NCBI RefSeq assembly: GCF_007655135.1
Contig: NC_045127.1
Span: 28,252,199 to 28,316,198, forward strand
Origin: Punica granatum
Lineage: Eukaryota; Streptophyta; Magnoliopsida; Myrtales; Lythraceae
DNA length: 64,000 nucleotides
Direction: 5' to 3'
Positions 12,546 through 23,520 of the stretch are shown here, one piece after another. The position numbers and the translations under genes were made by a program. Under the pieces are notes generated by a model. The model ran no database searches. It had not been told where the DNA came from and was given only the letters and a program-made list of their open reading frames with translations. Every line of letters starts with the position of its first letter. Positions within the stretch are counted from its first letter, which is position 1.

Positions 12546-13763
12546 ATATGCCTTACTGTATCAAACGCTTTTTGACACTCGTCATCCCATTCAATCGCTG
12601 CATTTTTGCGAAGTAGGAGGAAGAGCGGTTCACCTTTGTCCATCAGATTTGCAATGAAACGCGCGATGTAATTCAGTCGTCCTAAAAAACTCCTTACTTC
12701 GCGCACTGTCGATAGAGGGGGCAATTCCCCGATCGCCTTGACTTTGTCGGGGTCGACCTCAATGCCTTTTTCACTAACTACAAACCCTAATAGCTTCCCT
12801 GACTTGACACCAAAGGTGCATTTCGTCAGGTTGAGTCGGAGCTTGTACTTCTTGATATGCTCAAATAATTGCTTGAGGTTGACCAAATAATCATCTCCTT
12901 CTTTGGATTTTGCAATCATGTCGTCGACGTAGACCTCAATCTCTTTATGCATCATGTCATGAAAGAGAGTGACCATCGCCCGTTGATAGGTTGCCCCAGC
13001 ATTCTTGAGACTAAAAGGCATTACCTTGTAATAGAACGTGCCCCACATCATGATGAACATTGTTTTGACCTTATCCTCCTCGGCCATCTGAATTTGGTTG
13101 CATCCAAAAAAGCCGTCCATGAAGGAAAATTGAGTATGGCGGGCAGTGTTGTCCACCAAGACATCAATATGGGGCAACGGGAAGTTATCCTTAGGGCTGG
13201 CCCAATTAAGGTCCCGATAGTCGATGCAGACTCTAACTTTCCCGTTCTTCTTTTCGACTGGCACAATGTTTGCTACCCATTCAGAGTAATTGCATACCTC
13301 CAAGAATCTCACATCCATCTGCTTAATGACCTCCTCCTTAATGCAGAGAAGAAGATCAGCTCGTTGACGCCGTAAGTGTTGGCGTTTGGGCCGAAATCTT
13401 TTAGTGTCGAGTGGGAGGAAATGCTTTACGATTGAAGGATCTAAGCCTGGCATGTCGGCGTAAGACCAAGCAAAGACCTCTTGATACTCTGTCAAGAAAT
13501 CGATCATCCGGGATCTTTGTGCAAGTTCAAGACCCGTCTCGATCTTGAGGGTGCGTTGGTCTTCTGTAGTGCCTATGTCGATCTCTTCGGTTGGCTCGAC
13601 TGAGGTGAGTTGGTGGTTTTCGAGACGATGCAAACTCACCTCTATTTCGGGCACACGATCGTCCTCATCAAGTCCTTCCCCGAAATATATGGGTAGGGAC
13701 TTTCCGAGGTGTGTTTCGGATGAATTTGAATCATTGCATCCGTGATTTGGATTCGATTGGAGC
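12546..13763 (-). pseudogene. Reverse transcriptase of element B, exon 2
   Basis: An open - strand frame of about 400 codons encodes a Ty3-type reverse transcriptase. Counting from the Met at 13654: a DIGT linker at 26-29, WSYADMPGLD near 63-72, the first catalytic Asp in SFMDGF (Asp180), the SLKNAGATYQR motif at 215-225, and YVDD at 242-245 (12920-12931). The thumb follows, with LGFVVSEKG and RSFLGRLNYI. The domain itself has no stop and keeps its catalytic Asps, but the frame shifts at its end near 12545. The frame is open upstream of 13654 as far as the predicted splice acceptor, so the true exon starts at 13763 and not at the Met. Confidence 0.92.
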
Positions 13764-13953
13764 CTGGAAATGAAAGCAAATTGTTTTAGAAATAAAGGTG
13801 CTGAAAGTGAGTGCGAGAAAGAGAAATTAGACGCATAAATTCAAAAAGGCATGCAGGGATTTTATTAACAAGCCATAACAAAACCCCTATTCTGTCATGT
13901 GGCTTATGGTATTGCCGACATGCAGGCAACATTATGTACAAGGACCATCTTAC
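13764..13953 (-). other. Predicted 190 bp intron between protease and RT
   Basis: The - strand reads GTAAGATGGTCC at 13953 and ends TTTCATTTCCAG at 13764, a good plant donor and a pyrimidine-rich acceptor. The segment is AT-rich and has stops in the reading frame. Removing it joins the upstream protease/G-patch frame (ending at codon phase 2 in GATGT) to the RT frame with no shift and no stop at the junction. An intron at this place is a known feature of Ogre retrotransposons. No transcript evidence is available. Confidence 0.72.
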
Positions 13954-15545
13954 ACATCGGCAACCATGGCCGAGTAGAGCGGAACTGCGGTCCAGTTGGT
14001 AAGCTCCTCATCCTCCCGTGCAAGGCGGATATAAACCCCGGAAGATGTCTCCTCAGTGACGACATTTATGGCTGGCAAAGCCAAGAACGCTTCAACTGCA
14101 TCCGAAGAGGAGTCATCTGATTCAGTGGATGGGCTGTCAGAGGTGCCTCCCATGACCTCTGGTGGTGCGGGGAAAAAGTGCGAGAGCGGCGGAACCAGAA
14201 TGCCCTTGGAGAGCTTTCCGTGATGTGCAGCAAGACGATAGAGATGCTTTCCACGATGAGCCTGTACAATCTCATGACAGGAGGGGCGAAAGCCAAGTCC
14301 CCTCCTATTGCGGTATTCTTCCACTTCGATTGGTCGGAGGATTCCCTGTGCACGTGCCCCGAGTCTGGTTCCAGGTGCGTAATCATTCTTCAACAGAACA
14401 TTCCCAATCATGCGATCGGCCCGAGAAGGACCGACTTCTCCGTAGTTTTAGATCACGGAGATTGTGTCGAGAGAGTGAAAGGGAAGGTTCTGATCTTCCC
14501 CAATGCTGATGTAAGGGACTACTGTTTCCTTGTAAACTACGTAATCCTCCTCGCCGTTGACAGTGATGAGCTTGCCCTCGACAAAGAACTTCAGCTTTTG
14601 ATGTAGTGATGAAGGAACAGCGCCAGCGACATGAATTCAGGGCCTCCCAAGCAAGAGGCTGAAAGCATTGGGAATCTCGAGGATTTGAAAGGTGACAAAA
14701 AATGAGCAAGGACCCACGTCGATCAGAAGATTGATTTCTTCATTCACTTCTCTCCTGGAGCCGTCAAAGGCTCGAACAGTGGTCTTGCTTGCACGAATAC
14801 AACCCATATCCCCGTTCATTTGCTTCAGCGTGGAGACGGGGCAAACATTGAGGGCAGAGCTGTTGTCGATCATGACTCGACCAATGACGTGATTGTTGCA
14901 TTTGCAGACTATGTGTAATGCCCACAAGTGTCCTTGACCTTCAGATGGTAGTTCGTCCTTTGCAAAAGAGATCTGATTCGAGAAGATAGAATTCACAGTC
15001 TCCTCGATTCTATCCGGTGTAGTCTCCTTCGAAACTTGTGCAACAGTGAGGACTTTCAGTAGAGCGTCACGATGCGGCTCGGGGCTCAGAAGCAAAGCAA
15101 GAAGTGAGATATGGGCTGGTGACTTGCCCATTTGCTCAACTACCTTGTACTCACTTGCCTTGATCACCTTCATAAAAGCTTCAACTTCTTGATCGGTGAC
15201 CTTCTTCGCATGAAGTGGAGCAGCTTCTGAAATGGCTGAGAATGCGGCAGCAGGGGCCTTTCCTTTGTCTCTAGACTCCGGACCCAGATAGACTCGTTCT
15301 GAGCGTGTGATGCCCATCGCGCTCATTTCTTGCTCCATGTTGGCAACCTCATTCCTGTAATCTCAGGGAACTCGGCGGTCTTGATAAGGCTCTTTTGCAC
15401 GAACCTCGATGACAAACAAGGCCGATGTGAATGCAACCTCCGTTGAAGCATAGTCGATGATGAACGGAACCGGGGTATTCTGCGTATTCTCTTCTTCTTC
15501 AATAGTAGCTATGCTAATCATGTTGACAGAGGGCCCTGAACCTAA
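13954..15545 (-). pseudogene. Protease with G-patch-like tail, element B (broken)
   Basis: It continues the gag frame. The ORF 15338-14637 (233 aa) contains the retropepsin active site in VMIDNSSALNVCP and the LLLGRP signature near its end. A TGG-to-TGA stop follows at 14634-14636, and a TAA occurs near 14450. The last part (14411-13954) has a glycine-rich segment (GTRLGARAQGI... then RGLGFRP) resembling a G-patch, an RNA-binding motif known from some retroelement proteases. An acidic serine-rich stretch follows before the intron donor. Another stop (near 15361) separates this from the gag frame. It would have cut the polyprotein; it is now inactive. Confidence 0.82.
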
Positions 15546-17690
15546 TCAATGATCGGGGAGAGGGTTTGCGACATTTGGCGGCTTCACCTCATTGAAGGAG
15601 ATCTGCCTTGCGTCAATCATCTCCTGGATTCTGTCCCGAAGTCTCCAGCAAGTATCCAGAGTGTGACCAGGAGCACCCTGGTGAAACTCACAGTGCAGAT
15701 TTTGATTTTGCACAGTGGGATCGAAATTGGGACCAGGCACCTTTGTTTTGATCTTGTTGCCTATGAGGAGCTGTCGGAATATGTGAGAGGTAAGAGTTAG
15801 TAGAATGGTGTACTGCTTGCGTGGACGCGGCTGAGCAGCACTGCCTTGTTGAGCTCTCAGGGCTGGAGCATGTTGAGCCGGTTGAGGAGATCTCGAAGCC
15901 GGGGCTCTATTTTGTTGTGCCTGAGCGGGAACATATTGTTGCGTAGGTGGCGGATGAATAACGATCGGCGGGGCCGAGGGATAGGCCTGCGTATAATGCA
16001 TGGGATGTGCATATTCTTGAGAAATATATGGTGCAGGGATGTAGTCCACTAAAATTGGCTACGAAGCTTGGTGTCCGGGATTGATGGCGCTAACAGTCAC
16101 AACCTTGCCTTTCCTGGACGTTCCTGCAGTCTATTTCTTCGATGTTTCTCCGTCCTTCTTCCCCGATGGGCCTTCAATCCTCCCCAACTTGATGCCCATA
16201 TCAAGATTCTTTCTTGCTTCAATCAGGTCTGAGAAGGAGGAGGTATGAGCCAACAAGTGTGAATAATATGCACCCCTGAGCGTGGAGTGAAACAACTGAA
16301 CTTGTTGTTACTTAGGGTGTGTTTGCTTTCGAAAAAATATTCGACTCAACTCAACTCAACTCTACTTATCTTCAATTCAACATCACAATCATTATTTTTT
16401 TTTATTTTTAAAATTTTTTTAACCATTCAATTCAATTTTTAATATTAAATTCTCTCAACTATTCATTACTTTTTCACAATTCAACAACACAATAATTACT
16501 TAATCATTATTTTCTCTCAATTATTTATTACTTTTTCACACTTTTTCTCATAATTCAACAATACAATCATTACAAACCAATTAAAACCAAAACTCAACTC
16601 AACTCAACTCTCAATCCAAACGCACTCTTAGTGATCGGGGGAATATGCTTCGCTGCTTTTCCCCTCCATTCTACCGCATAGGCTTCGAAAGCCTGATTTT
16701 CCTTCATCTCCATTATGCTGAGATCGAGGAGTGTAGGGTGACTCTGCACAAAATCGATACTGGTCGAGGAACTTCTGGGAGAGATCAGTCCAAGTGGGGA
16801 TGTCGTCAGCCTTCAACGTCATGAACCAATCTAGTGCTGATCCTGCAAGACTATCCTGGAACGTCTGAACGACGAATTTCTCATAATCCTTGTATGACAT
16901 CATTTTACTCTGATAATGGCAGAGGTGATGTCGCGAGTCGCTTGTCCCATCGTATCTCTTGAAATTTGGAATCTTGATCTTTGGGGGCAACCACATGCCC
17001 GGGAATAGATTCGAGTTGCTATCACCGTAATCAAAACGGGAACTGCTTGCTTGGAGGGCTCCGATGGTTTCCTCCATTCTTCTTATTCTCCTCTCTTGCT
17101 CATTCTCCACTTTAGGAGGAATGTTTGTTGGTAGAGGTGGAGGGGCAGCCTGAGTAGGCGTGCCTGGTTCAGTGGGAGGAATGTTTAGAGATGGTGGAGC
17201 GGGGTAAGAGAAGCTTATTTTGGGTTGTGGAGTTTGGAAAGGAAAATGGTCTGTGGTGGGAATAGGAGCCCGTGCAATCGTGACCAGAGGAATTGTCGGT
17301 GGAGGGATAGTATAGATTGGAGGTTGAGTCGGTATGTTGAGTGGCGGCAAAGTGTGCATAGCGGAATCCATAGATAGGAAAGCCGCTGGTGGCAATGGAA
17401 CTGCTGTAGGAGCAGGTGGTGGCGGTAGGGGATCACTATTCGGATGGACCGCCGGTGCATATGTCATTGCAGGAAAAGATATGTCCTCACTATCCGTAAC
17501 ATAGATCGGTGGAACGACCGGATTCGGGTCTACAGTTGGCTTGCGCACCGGGAGCGGAGTGTAGCTCGAAGAAGCTCGGTTTTGGTCTCAGAGCATAGCC
17601 ATAAGTTCCGTCATATTGGTATTCATGTTGGCGGCCAATTGATTTACCATGCCTTCGAGTGCCTCGAGTTTGGTTGTTTCCAGCCATGAT
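15546..17690 (-). pseudogene. Gag of element B, interrupted by a MITE
   Basis: The Met near 17690 (MAGNNQ) is followed by a one-base frameshift and then, at 17588-17590, a CGA-to-TGA stop. The 306 aa ORF 17548-16628 starts with a Pro-rich region, then MEETIGALQ, then the retrotransposon gag core (KIPNFKRYDGTSDSRHH, FQDSLAGSALDWF), and frameshifts near 16740. Gag sequence resumes after the MITE. The end (16049-15546) is Pro/Gln-rich and has a C-X2-H-X5-H-X4-C knuckle (CEFHQGAPGHTLDTC). This CHHC form is, as I recall, usual in Tat-lineage gag. It formed the particle and bound RNA. At least four breaks make it non-functional. Confidence 0.88.
16315..16627. mobile_element. Tourist-like MITE (313 bp) inside gag
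   Basis: An AT-rich insertion interrupts gag. It starts GGGTGTGTTTG and ends CAAACGCACTC; the ends are inverted repeats matching at 9 of 11 positions. CAACTCAACTCAACTC-type repeats lie near both ends. TTA at 16312-16314 and at 16628-16630 is the 3 bp target duplication typical of PIF/Harbinger elements. It has no coding capacity. Confidence 0.78.
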
Positions 17691-17699
17691 ACGTGTGTT

Positions 17700-20307
17700 A
17701 CAACGACAATGAACATGACAAATGGAATAATAATGCATGGAAACACATAAAACGTAAATATGCATACAAATAGGTCATGGACCGCCTTATCGCCCCACAA
17801 ACCTAAGGAACTAAGAGACCTACTTCTCTAAGTCGTAGAGATATTATACCTAGCCTCGGGATGCAAGGAAAGAGTCAGAGAAGTGGCAAGAGGATCTCTA
17901 GACCCGGCTAAATAGAAACTATCCAAGAGTGGCAGTGGGCACCTGGAAGAAACTAGCTTGCAAGGGAGACTTGGGATGGTTGCACCAAGTTGGCATGGGC
18001 CCTCTCAACTCCCAAGGGACTACTGGACATGGGTATGGAAGGCTGGTAGTGTGCCAAGACTCGAGCAAACCCGGAAACTCAAAGAAAAACCGGTAAAAAC
18101 TGTAAAAAAAAAAATAAATAAACTGAAATGGAAGAAAAGAGAAAGACGGTGGTTATGCACGGTTGAGATGCTCTCGAAACGCGACCACCTTGTCACGAGG
18201 GAGAGTGAGGGTTGTGAGGAACCCTTAGAAGGTGATGGCACGACTCGCCATAGTCGCGAGAAAGAGGAAGGCGCCTAGGAACCTAGAATTGCCTAGAAGA
18301 CTCAATTTTGTGTTTGTTTCTGTGTTGGGGAAAAACGGGTTGCTGGGAGCTTCAAATGGAAAATTTAAGGCTAGAAATGGACTTAGGAGGTCGAAAACAT
18401 GTAGGATATGAAGTGTGGTTGGAGTTGGCTTAAGTCGGGAGGTGGGACTCGTCTAAAAACCAGGAAATGTCTCTAGGAGACTGTTTCTGCTGTTGTCTGT
18501 TGTGGGCTGCTGGGAGCTTCAAATGCTGAAACAAACACCGGAAATGGACTCCGGAGGTCGAAAACATGTGGGTTTTGAAGTTTGGTCAAGTTTGATTCGG
18601 TGATCGCCGGAAAACGATTGAGTTTTCTAGTAATTTTGGCCTTGAACTAGGCTGAGGGATGGCTATCCGAATTCTGAAAATTTCTGGGGTTTGAAATGGC
18701 TTGGGAGGATCTCCTAGAGTGAGTAAGCTTGAGAGAGGATGGGAATTAAGTTTTTATTAGTGTTAATGATGCAAGGGAACTTATAGGTGGCCTAATAAGG
18801 TAAAATTAGTGAAATTAAGTGCAATTAGAGGGGGTGCTGTGGGGGATCCGAAATTTTTTAGTGTCATTAGGGAGGGGAAATGATCTTGTAGTGTGTAGGG
18901 AAAGCAAGAGAAGGGAAATGGGAGTTGATGGATATGAGATGTATAAGAAGATTGGAGTGGGCGTCCCACATGGTTGAGAGGAAAGCCAGAAGAAGCTCGA
19001 GGCTCAATTGGTCGCGCATTTGATTTTCGTGGCTCGTTTGAAGGATGAAATATTAATGTACGCGCGAATACGATTTTAATGAGCCTAATATTGACATGCT
19101 CCTTGTAAGCAAATGCTCGGGTGGCCCCAGGACTCAAAAGCCGGTTTTGCTCCGTTTGGATGATCTAAGCAAAGTTGTCTGTTTTTGTCGCCTGTTCGTG
19201 CCTCTGCGTGCTGTACTGCTTGTGTCGGCGTGCGTCGTGCTTTGGGCAGAATGGTTGACTCGCCGACCTCTGCTGAAGATCGATAACCGGAGACGTCCTA
19301 GGAATCCGCGAACGGGGCTCTTTCAGTGCTTTTCAAGTGTTCTGATGTGTTCGGAGACCACTGCGATCTCCGTTTGTTAAAACCGAGCCCCAAAGGTTTG
19401 CCGGGAGGCGTTCGTGACCATTGAAACGTCACTTGGGAGACTGGTATGGTTTGCTTGGTCCGAGCCGAAATGATTTTCCAGGTCCTAGAGGTTGTTGGGA
19501 GTGGATGGTGCAGAGCTCGGACATCAACATTTCCCCGAATGAGCTCTGAGCATAAGATTCAGTGTGAAATGGGCCCTTTGGCTGCCTGAATGGTACTCGG
19601 GAAACCTCAATAGATTGTTAGTGCGATCAGAGTTTATCTCTCAAGCCCTTGACGTCCCTGGGATTGATTGGCGCAAATTTCATGCGTTGACGATTTGTTA
19701 AAAGGGTCTCCGGCTATGTTTCTGTGCAGAAAGGACCCATTTTTTCTAGGTCGGGACCCACTCGGGAGATCATGATGAGTCCCGAAACACAGTCTGAAAC
19801 CTATTCCTGGTCCTGGTGATCCTCAGGTGTGTGCAGGCCAATTTTCGAGTGTCATTTATTTGTCTGTGGAGCAGACGTCCCGGGAGCCCCATTAGGAAGG
19901 TGTTTATGAACGTTCGGGGGTGCCCCGGCTTAAGCAGAAATCTCTAAAATGCGCTCGAAGACGATATTGGTCATTTTGGTACCAAGAGGGATTTTTAGAG
20001 TCCCATATCGGATGCCTTCTAATGCTCTGGCGATCCGGCGGTGAATAGTATCACAGTGCCGACTTCTACAGTCCCGAGGCTTGCTGTCTTTCTACTTCCT
20101 CTTATTGCTCTCTATGCCTCCCTAGTGACACTTACATCTCTTTTGTAGTCCATGCCCACATGCTTGCGTGTTTGCCTCTATTGGCCCAACTATGAATAGT
20201 GATCCGAGCTTCTGTCGAGCATTCTCCCGTCGTGCTTATGAGGCCGTGGTTAGAGTCGCTGTTGGCTTTCACTGTTGGAGTTGGTGGGCCAAAATGGGGT
20301 GCTGACA
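17700..20307 (-). mobile_element. LTR-4: truncated 5' LTR of element B
   Basis: It ends on the + strand GGGGTGCTGACA at 20307, the 5' end of the LTR on the - strand. It contains the CTCTAAGTC...ACCTAGCCTCGGGAT landmark (17833-17871) and a TATA-like CTATAAG on the - strand near 18780-18786. The TGTACGG half and the primer-binding site are lost; the junction lies just upstream of the gag start, near 17700. No target duplication is seen: CTCTA lies before 5335 and TCTGT after 20307. The outer borders of B have therefore been rearranged. Confidence 0.78.
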
Positions 20308-21458
20308 TCTGTAATAATCTATAATAGCCGCATGTCACAATACAGAATAATTAAAAGTAACTCACCCACATGTGATATGCCTATAGGCATCATGTTTGCC
20401 AGGTCCCATGAACATTGCCAAACACAACATACCCTCCCAGGGCAGTCTATGACCGATCACATCACCCTCATTTTGTTTGTTTAGGGTAGAGATTTGTTTG
20501 CCAAGCAACCCCAGTTAATAATATGTTAATCACATAAACTCGACTAATGAAACACAACTTGTCTGTTTATTTGCTTCTCATCTATCCTTATTTGTTTTAT
20601 CACAGCTCGAGGCCAATCCTTTAGGACACGACTTAAACGAGGTCCAACGCCCTTAACCATCAACCACAGGGTCCAACGCCCCCACACACATCGAGTGCGT
20701 GCAACTCGCGTCGTTTTAATTTCAGTTGCAATATTTCAAACCGCTCATGCGAGCTCGAGAGGAATATTGGCTAGATGCAAACCGACCGGGATCCTCTTTT
20801 GTAATTATTTGTCTCTTTATTTATTCGAGAGTACATTGTGAGGATAAATTAGTTGTATATTCAATTCTTGTAATGATCCTGGTCGGCGAGCGAACGGTCT
20901 AAATGACGAACCGGTCAGTTCGATTCATGGGTCCTAAAGTCGAGCGGAATTGTAAGAGTCATGGGTCTGATCCACACGGTGAACTTGTCGCCACGATCTG
21001 GTCATCCGAAATGTGAGGACGGTAGACCGATCCCTTGACCTGAGGAACCGCTCCTCCTTCGGTCTCTTGAACCGAACTAGTCGGTTTTTCGAATTTTAGG
21101 TGTCAAAACGTGTGAAATGTGCGTATCCTAATCATGCAGTAAATAAAAATAAAAACGACAAGCCTTAAACAAGCTAGAGTACCGAAAAGGCGTGCGGGAT
21201 ATAGGCCCGCACGTAATAGAACCCCCGATCTCGGAACCTCGAGTTTCGCGCGACCAATGCCTTAGCAAAACTAGGTGTACCGAATACCCATAGTCTCGGG
21301 CAACTTACATGCCCTCGACCTTCGGGTCGTAAATAGGTAGGTGGCGACTCCTTCTCACGCATGTCTGTCACGCATCCCCACGTGAAGGTAGAAACTCCCA
21401 AGCTGTGCATTCAGCGCGCACGCATGCGAGTTCTGACGAAACGAAATTCGAGTCCACA
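20308..21458 (+). mobile_element. LTR-5: 5' LTR remnant of element E
   Basis: This is the second half of a divergent family LTR on the + strand. It has paired GGTCCAACGCCC units (20641-20680), a perfect U5 hairpin GCGTGCGGG-ATATAGG-CCCGCACG (about 21190-21215) and the primer-like core TGGCGACTCC at 21342-21351. It ends GAGTCCACA at 21458 and is followed by a primer-binding site, so it is a 5' LTR. Its 5' half is missing at the join with element B. Confidence 0.8.
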
Positions 21459-21462
21459 TAGT

Positions 21463-21482
21463 TTAGCGACTCCACTAGGGAC
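21463..21482 (+). promoter_or_regulatory. Primer-binding site of element E (tRNA-Arg type)
   Basis: TTAGCGACTCCACTAGGGAC lies four bases after the LTR end. It differs by a few bases from the complement of the 3' end of plant tRNA-Arg (TGGCGACTCC(A/G)CTGGGGA). It primes minus-strand DNA synthesis; its mutations fit an old copy. Confidence 0.8.
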
Positions 21483-22033
21483 TGTTAGAGGGTTCGGACT
21501 CGATTCTGCTTGATTGCTTGCTTATTTATTTATTTACCGCTTTCCTACATTTACTGTTTATTTATTTTCACACATTTATTTCCTGCACATGCATTGCATA
21601 TCATGCTAGTTTTAGGTACGTACGGGTCGACTCCCATGACCGATAGTAGGAAACTCAGATGAGATAGGGGTTCCAAGTAAAGGTATGACACTCGGCTGGG
21701 CCAATAACACAGCCCCAAAAGATCCACGCCCGATTTCAAGGAATTCATGCCCTTGAGTCGGGGGCCCCCATCCTTAGATAGCACGGTCCATGTAGTACCA
21801 AACCATGCATCGTGTTATGCTTTCATGCAAGCCTCCAATCCGACTTCAGTATAAGTCCATCGAGTCGGCCTACGCACCATTTGAGTTTCTTCTATTTTGA
21901 GATAGATATACTTGTACCATGTACCTTGTATATTAAGCAGTGGGCATTTATTTTCTTGTACACATGCATCACGTGATTTTGAAAATTAAGATGTCATTCA
22001 CATTGAATAGTCCTAAGCCGATCTTGGTAAGAG
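21483..22033 (+). other. Leader of element E
   Basis: Non-coding sequence between the primer-binding site and the first ORF. It matches, in reverse complement, the leader of element D (59550 down to about 59090), for example around GGAATTCATGCCCTTGAGTCG. Ordinary ORFs read here are short and not conserved. Confidence 0.65.
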
Positions 22034-23520
22034 ATGTCACAATCGGTCTCCTATCCGTGCCTTGACAGGCTCATGCCCCCACTTGAAGAGATCACCCATG
22101 TATGGACGACACTACACCTGATCGACCGCCACTATATCTCTACCTTTGTTGGAGTTGTACCCATGTTGGCCACCCGATGCGTTGACTGGAACTTCCTCGA
22201 AGCAGCCATCGCTTTCTGAAACCCGAGTCATGCCGTCTTCAACATACAAGGTACCGAACTCACACTGACCATTGAGGAGTATCAGACCCTCATCAGTCGA
22301 ACTGCAGTAGCCCACCGTATCGTGGAACCCAACTTCCATGTTACCTAACCTATCCTAGTCTCGCGCCTACTTGGGATTCAAACAACCCGCTTAAACTCTG
22401 AGCTCGCAAACTCCCATAGTGGTGAGATAGCAATCGAGAAACTTTTCCTTTTTATTAAATCCCGAGCACATAGAACCCAAGGGGATTTTCTTTGAAAGGA
22501 CTTATGCCATGCTTTCTTACTTTTAATTTTTGAGACCTCCTATTCTCTCACTCATGGGGTCTCATCGACGTTGCATTGGCTAGCGTCGTCCTCCAAGTGG
22601 TTGGAGGGTGCGGGTACGAGGTAGTCCTCGCAGCAGAGACCATTCGGTCTCTCGACCGCGTATTGAGAACGTGCGATCGAAGGTTAAGAAGGTCTCCCAT
22701 CCTTTTACAAATTTGTCTTTAAAGCCATGCAAACCCTTTGGGCCTTGTGCACCCAGTTATGTTCTTCAGTACTTCGAAGTTAATCAATTATCGATTGCTA
22801 CCCCTTGTGCGCGTGGAAGAATGCAAGACATCGGAGTGGATAAAAAATTTTCGGGAAATATCACCCAGGGGTTTTAAGTGGCGTGCCGCGTAGATGCCGT
22901 CCGGACCCATGGCCCTCAAGTGTTCAAATTTTTACGGAGTTCCACTTGTGAGTCATGTGGGGTCAACCACTCATTTTCCAGTGCGAGTAGTGAGGCAACT
23001 CGGAGGCCTACAAGTGGTCCTGAGGACATGGTACGAACTAGGTTAGAACACACTTGGCGGGAGGACCAGACATCTATAGATTGCCAAAGTGAGATCGAAT
23101 AGGTCATGGCCGCGTGGCGCACCGAGGTCATCGAGCGACCCTACTTCCCCAAGCACTCGACTCAGGAAAAGCAGGATTTCCAAGCTATGAAGGAATACAT
23201 TCTCCATTTCTACCGATAGGGTCCACTGACACATGAGGATCTCGCAGACTCTCTACTAGCCAAGGGTGACGCACTATTTGGGGCATCCCCCACCCCGAAC
23301 ACAGCCATCTAAGTCGAGCTCGCTATCCTCAGGGTCGAGAGGGACCGCTTTCGCCGGGAGGTCGCCAAGAAAGATGAACAATTTGTCGACCAGCGCCAAC
23401 TACAAAGGGAACCCTCCTAGGCTCACGCCGAGCTACAGAGGCACGATTAAGAGTTGGCACGGGCGAATTCTGCCCTGGAGAGGTCTAGGAAGAGGGCCCG
23501 TGAAGGTCCCCACCCATCTT
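22034..23520 (+). pseudogene. Decayed DUF7745-like ORF of element E
   Basis: Starting at the ATG at 22034, the conceptual protein has a plant-mobile-domain-like region (HVWTTLHLIDRHYISTFVG, then FLEAAIAF and EEYQTLISRTAVAH). It ends with a charged coiled-coil-like tail (RVERDRFRREVAKKDEQF, RSRKRAREGPHP). More than ten in-frame stops and several frameshifts break it. The same domain occurs at 38799-39520 with a different sequence. I recognise the family from memory as DUF7745-type proteins of plant retroelements; the function is unknown. In the known arrangement the domain lies upstream of gag. Here no gag follows. Confidence 0.72.
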
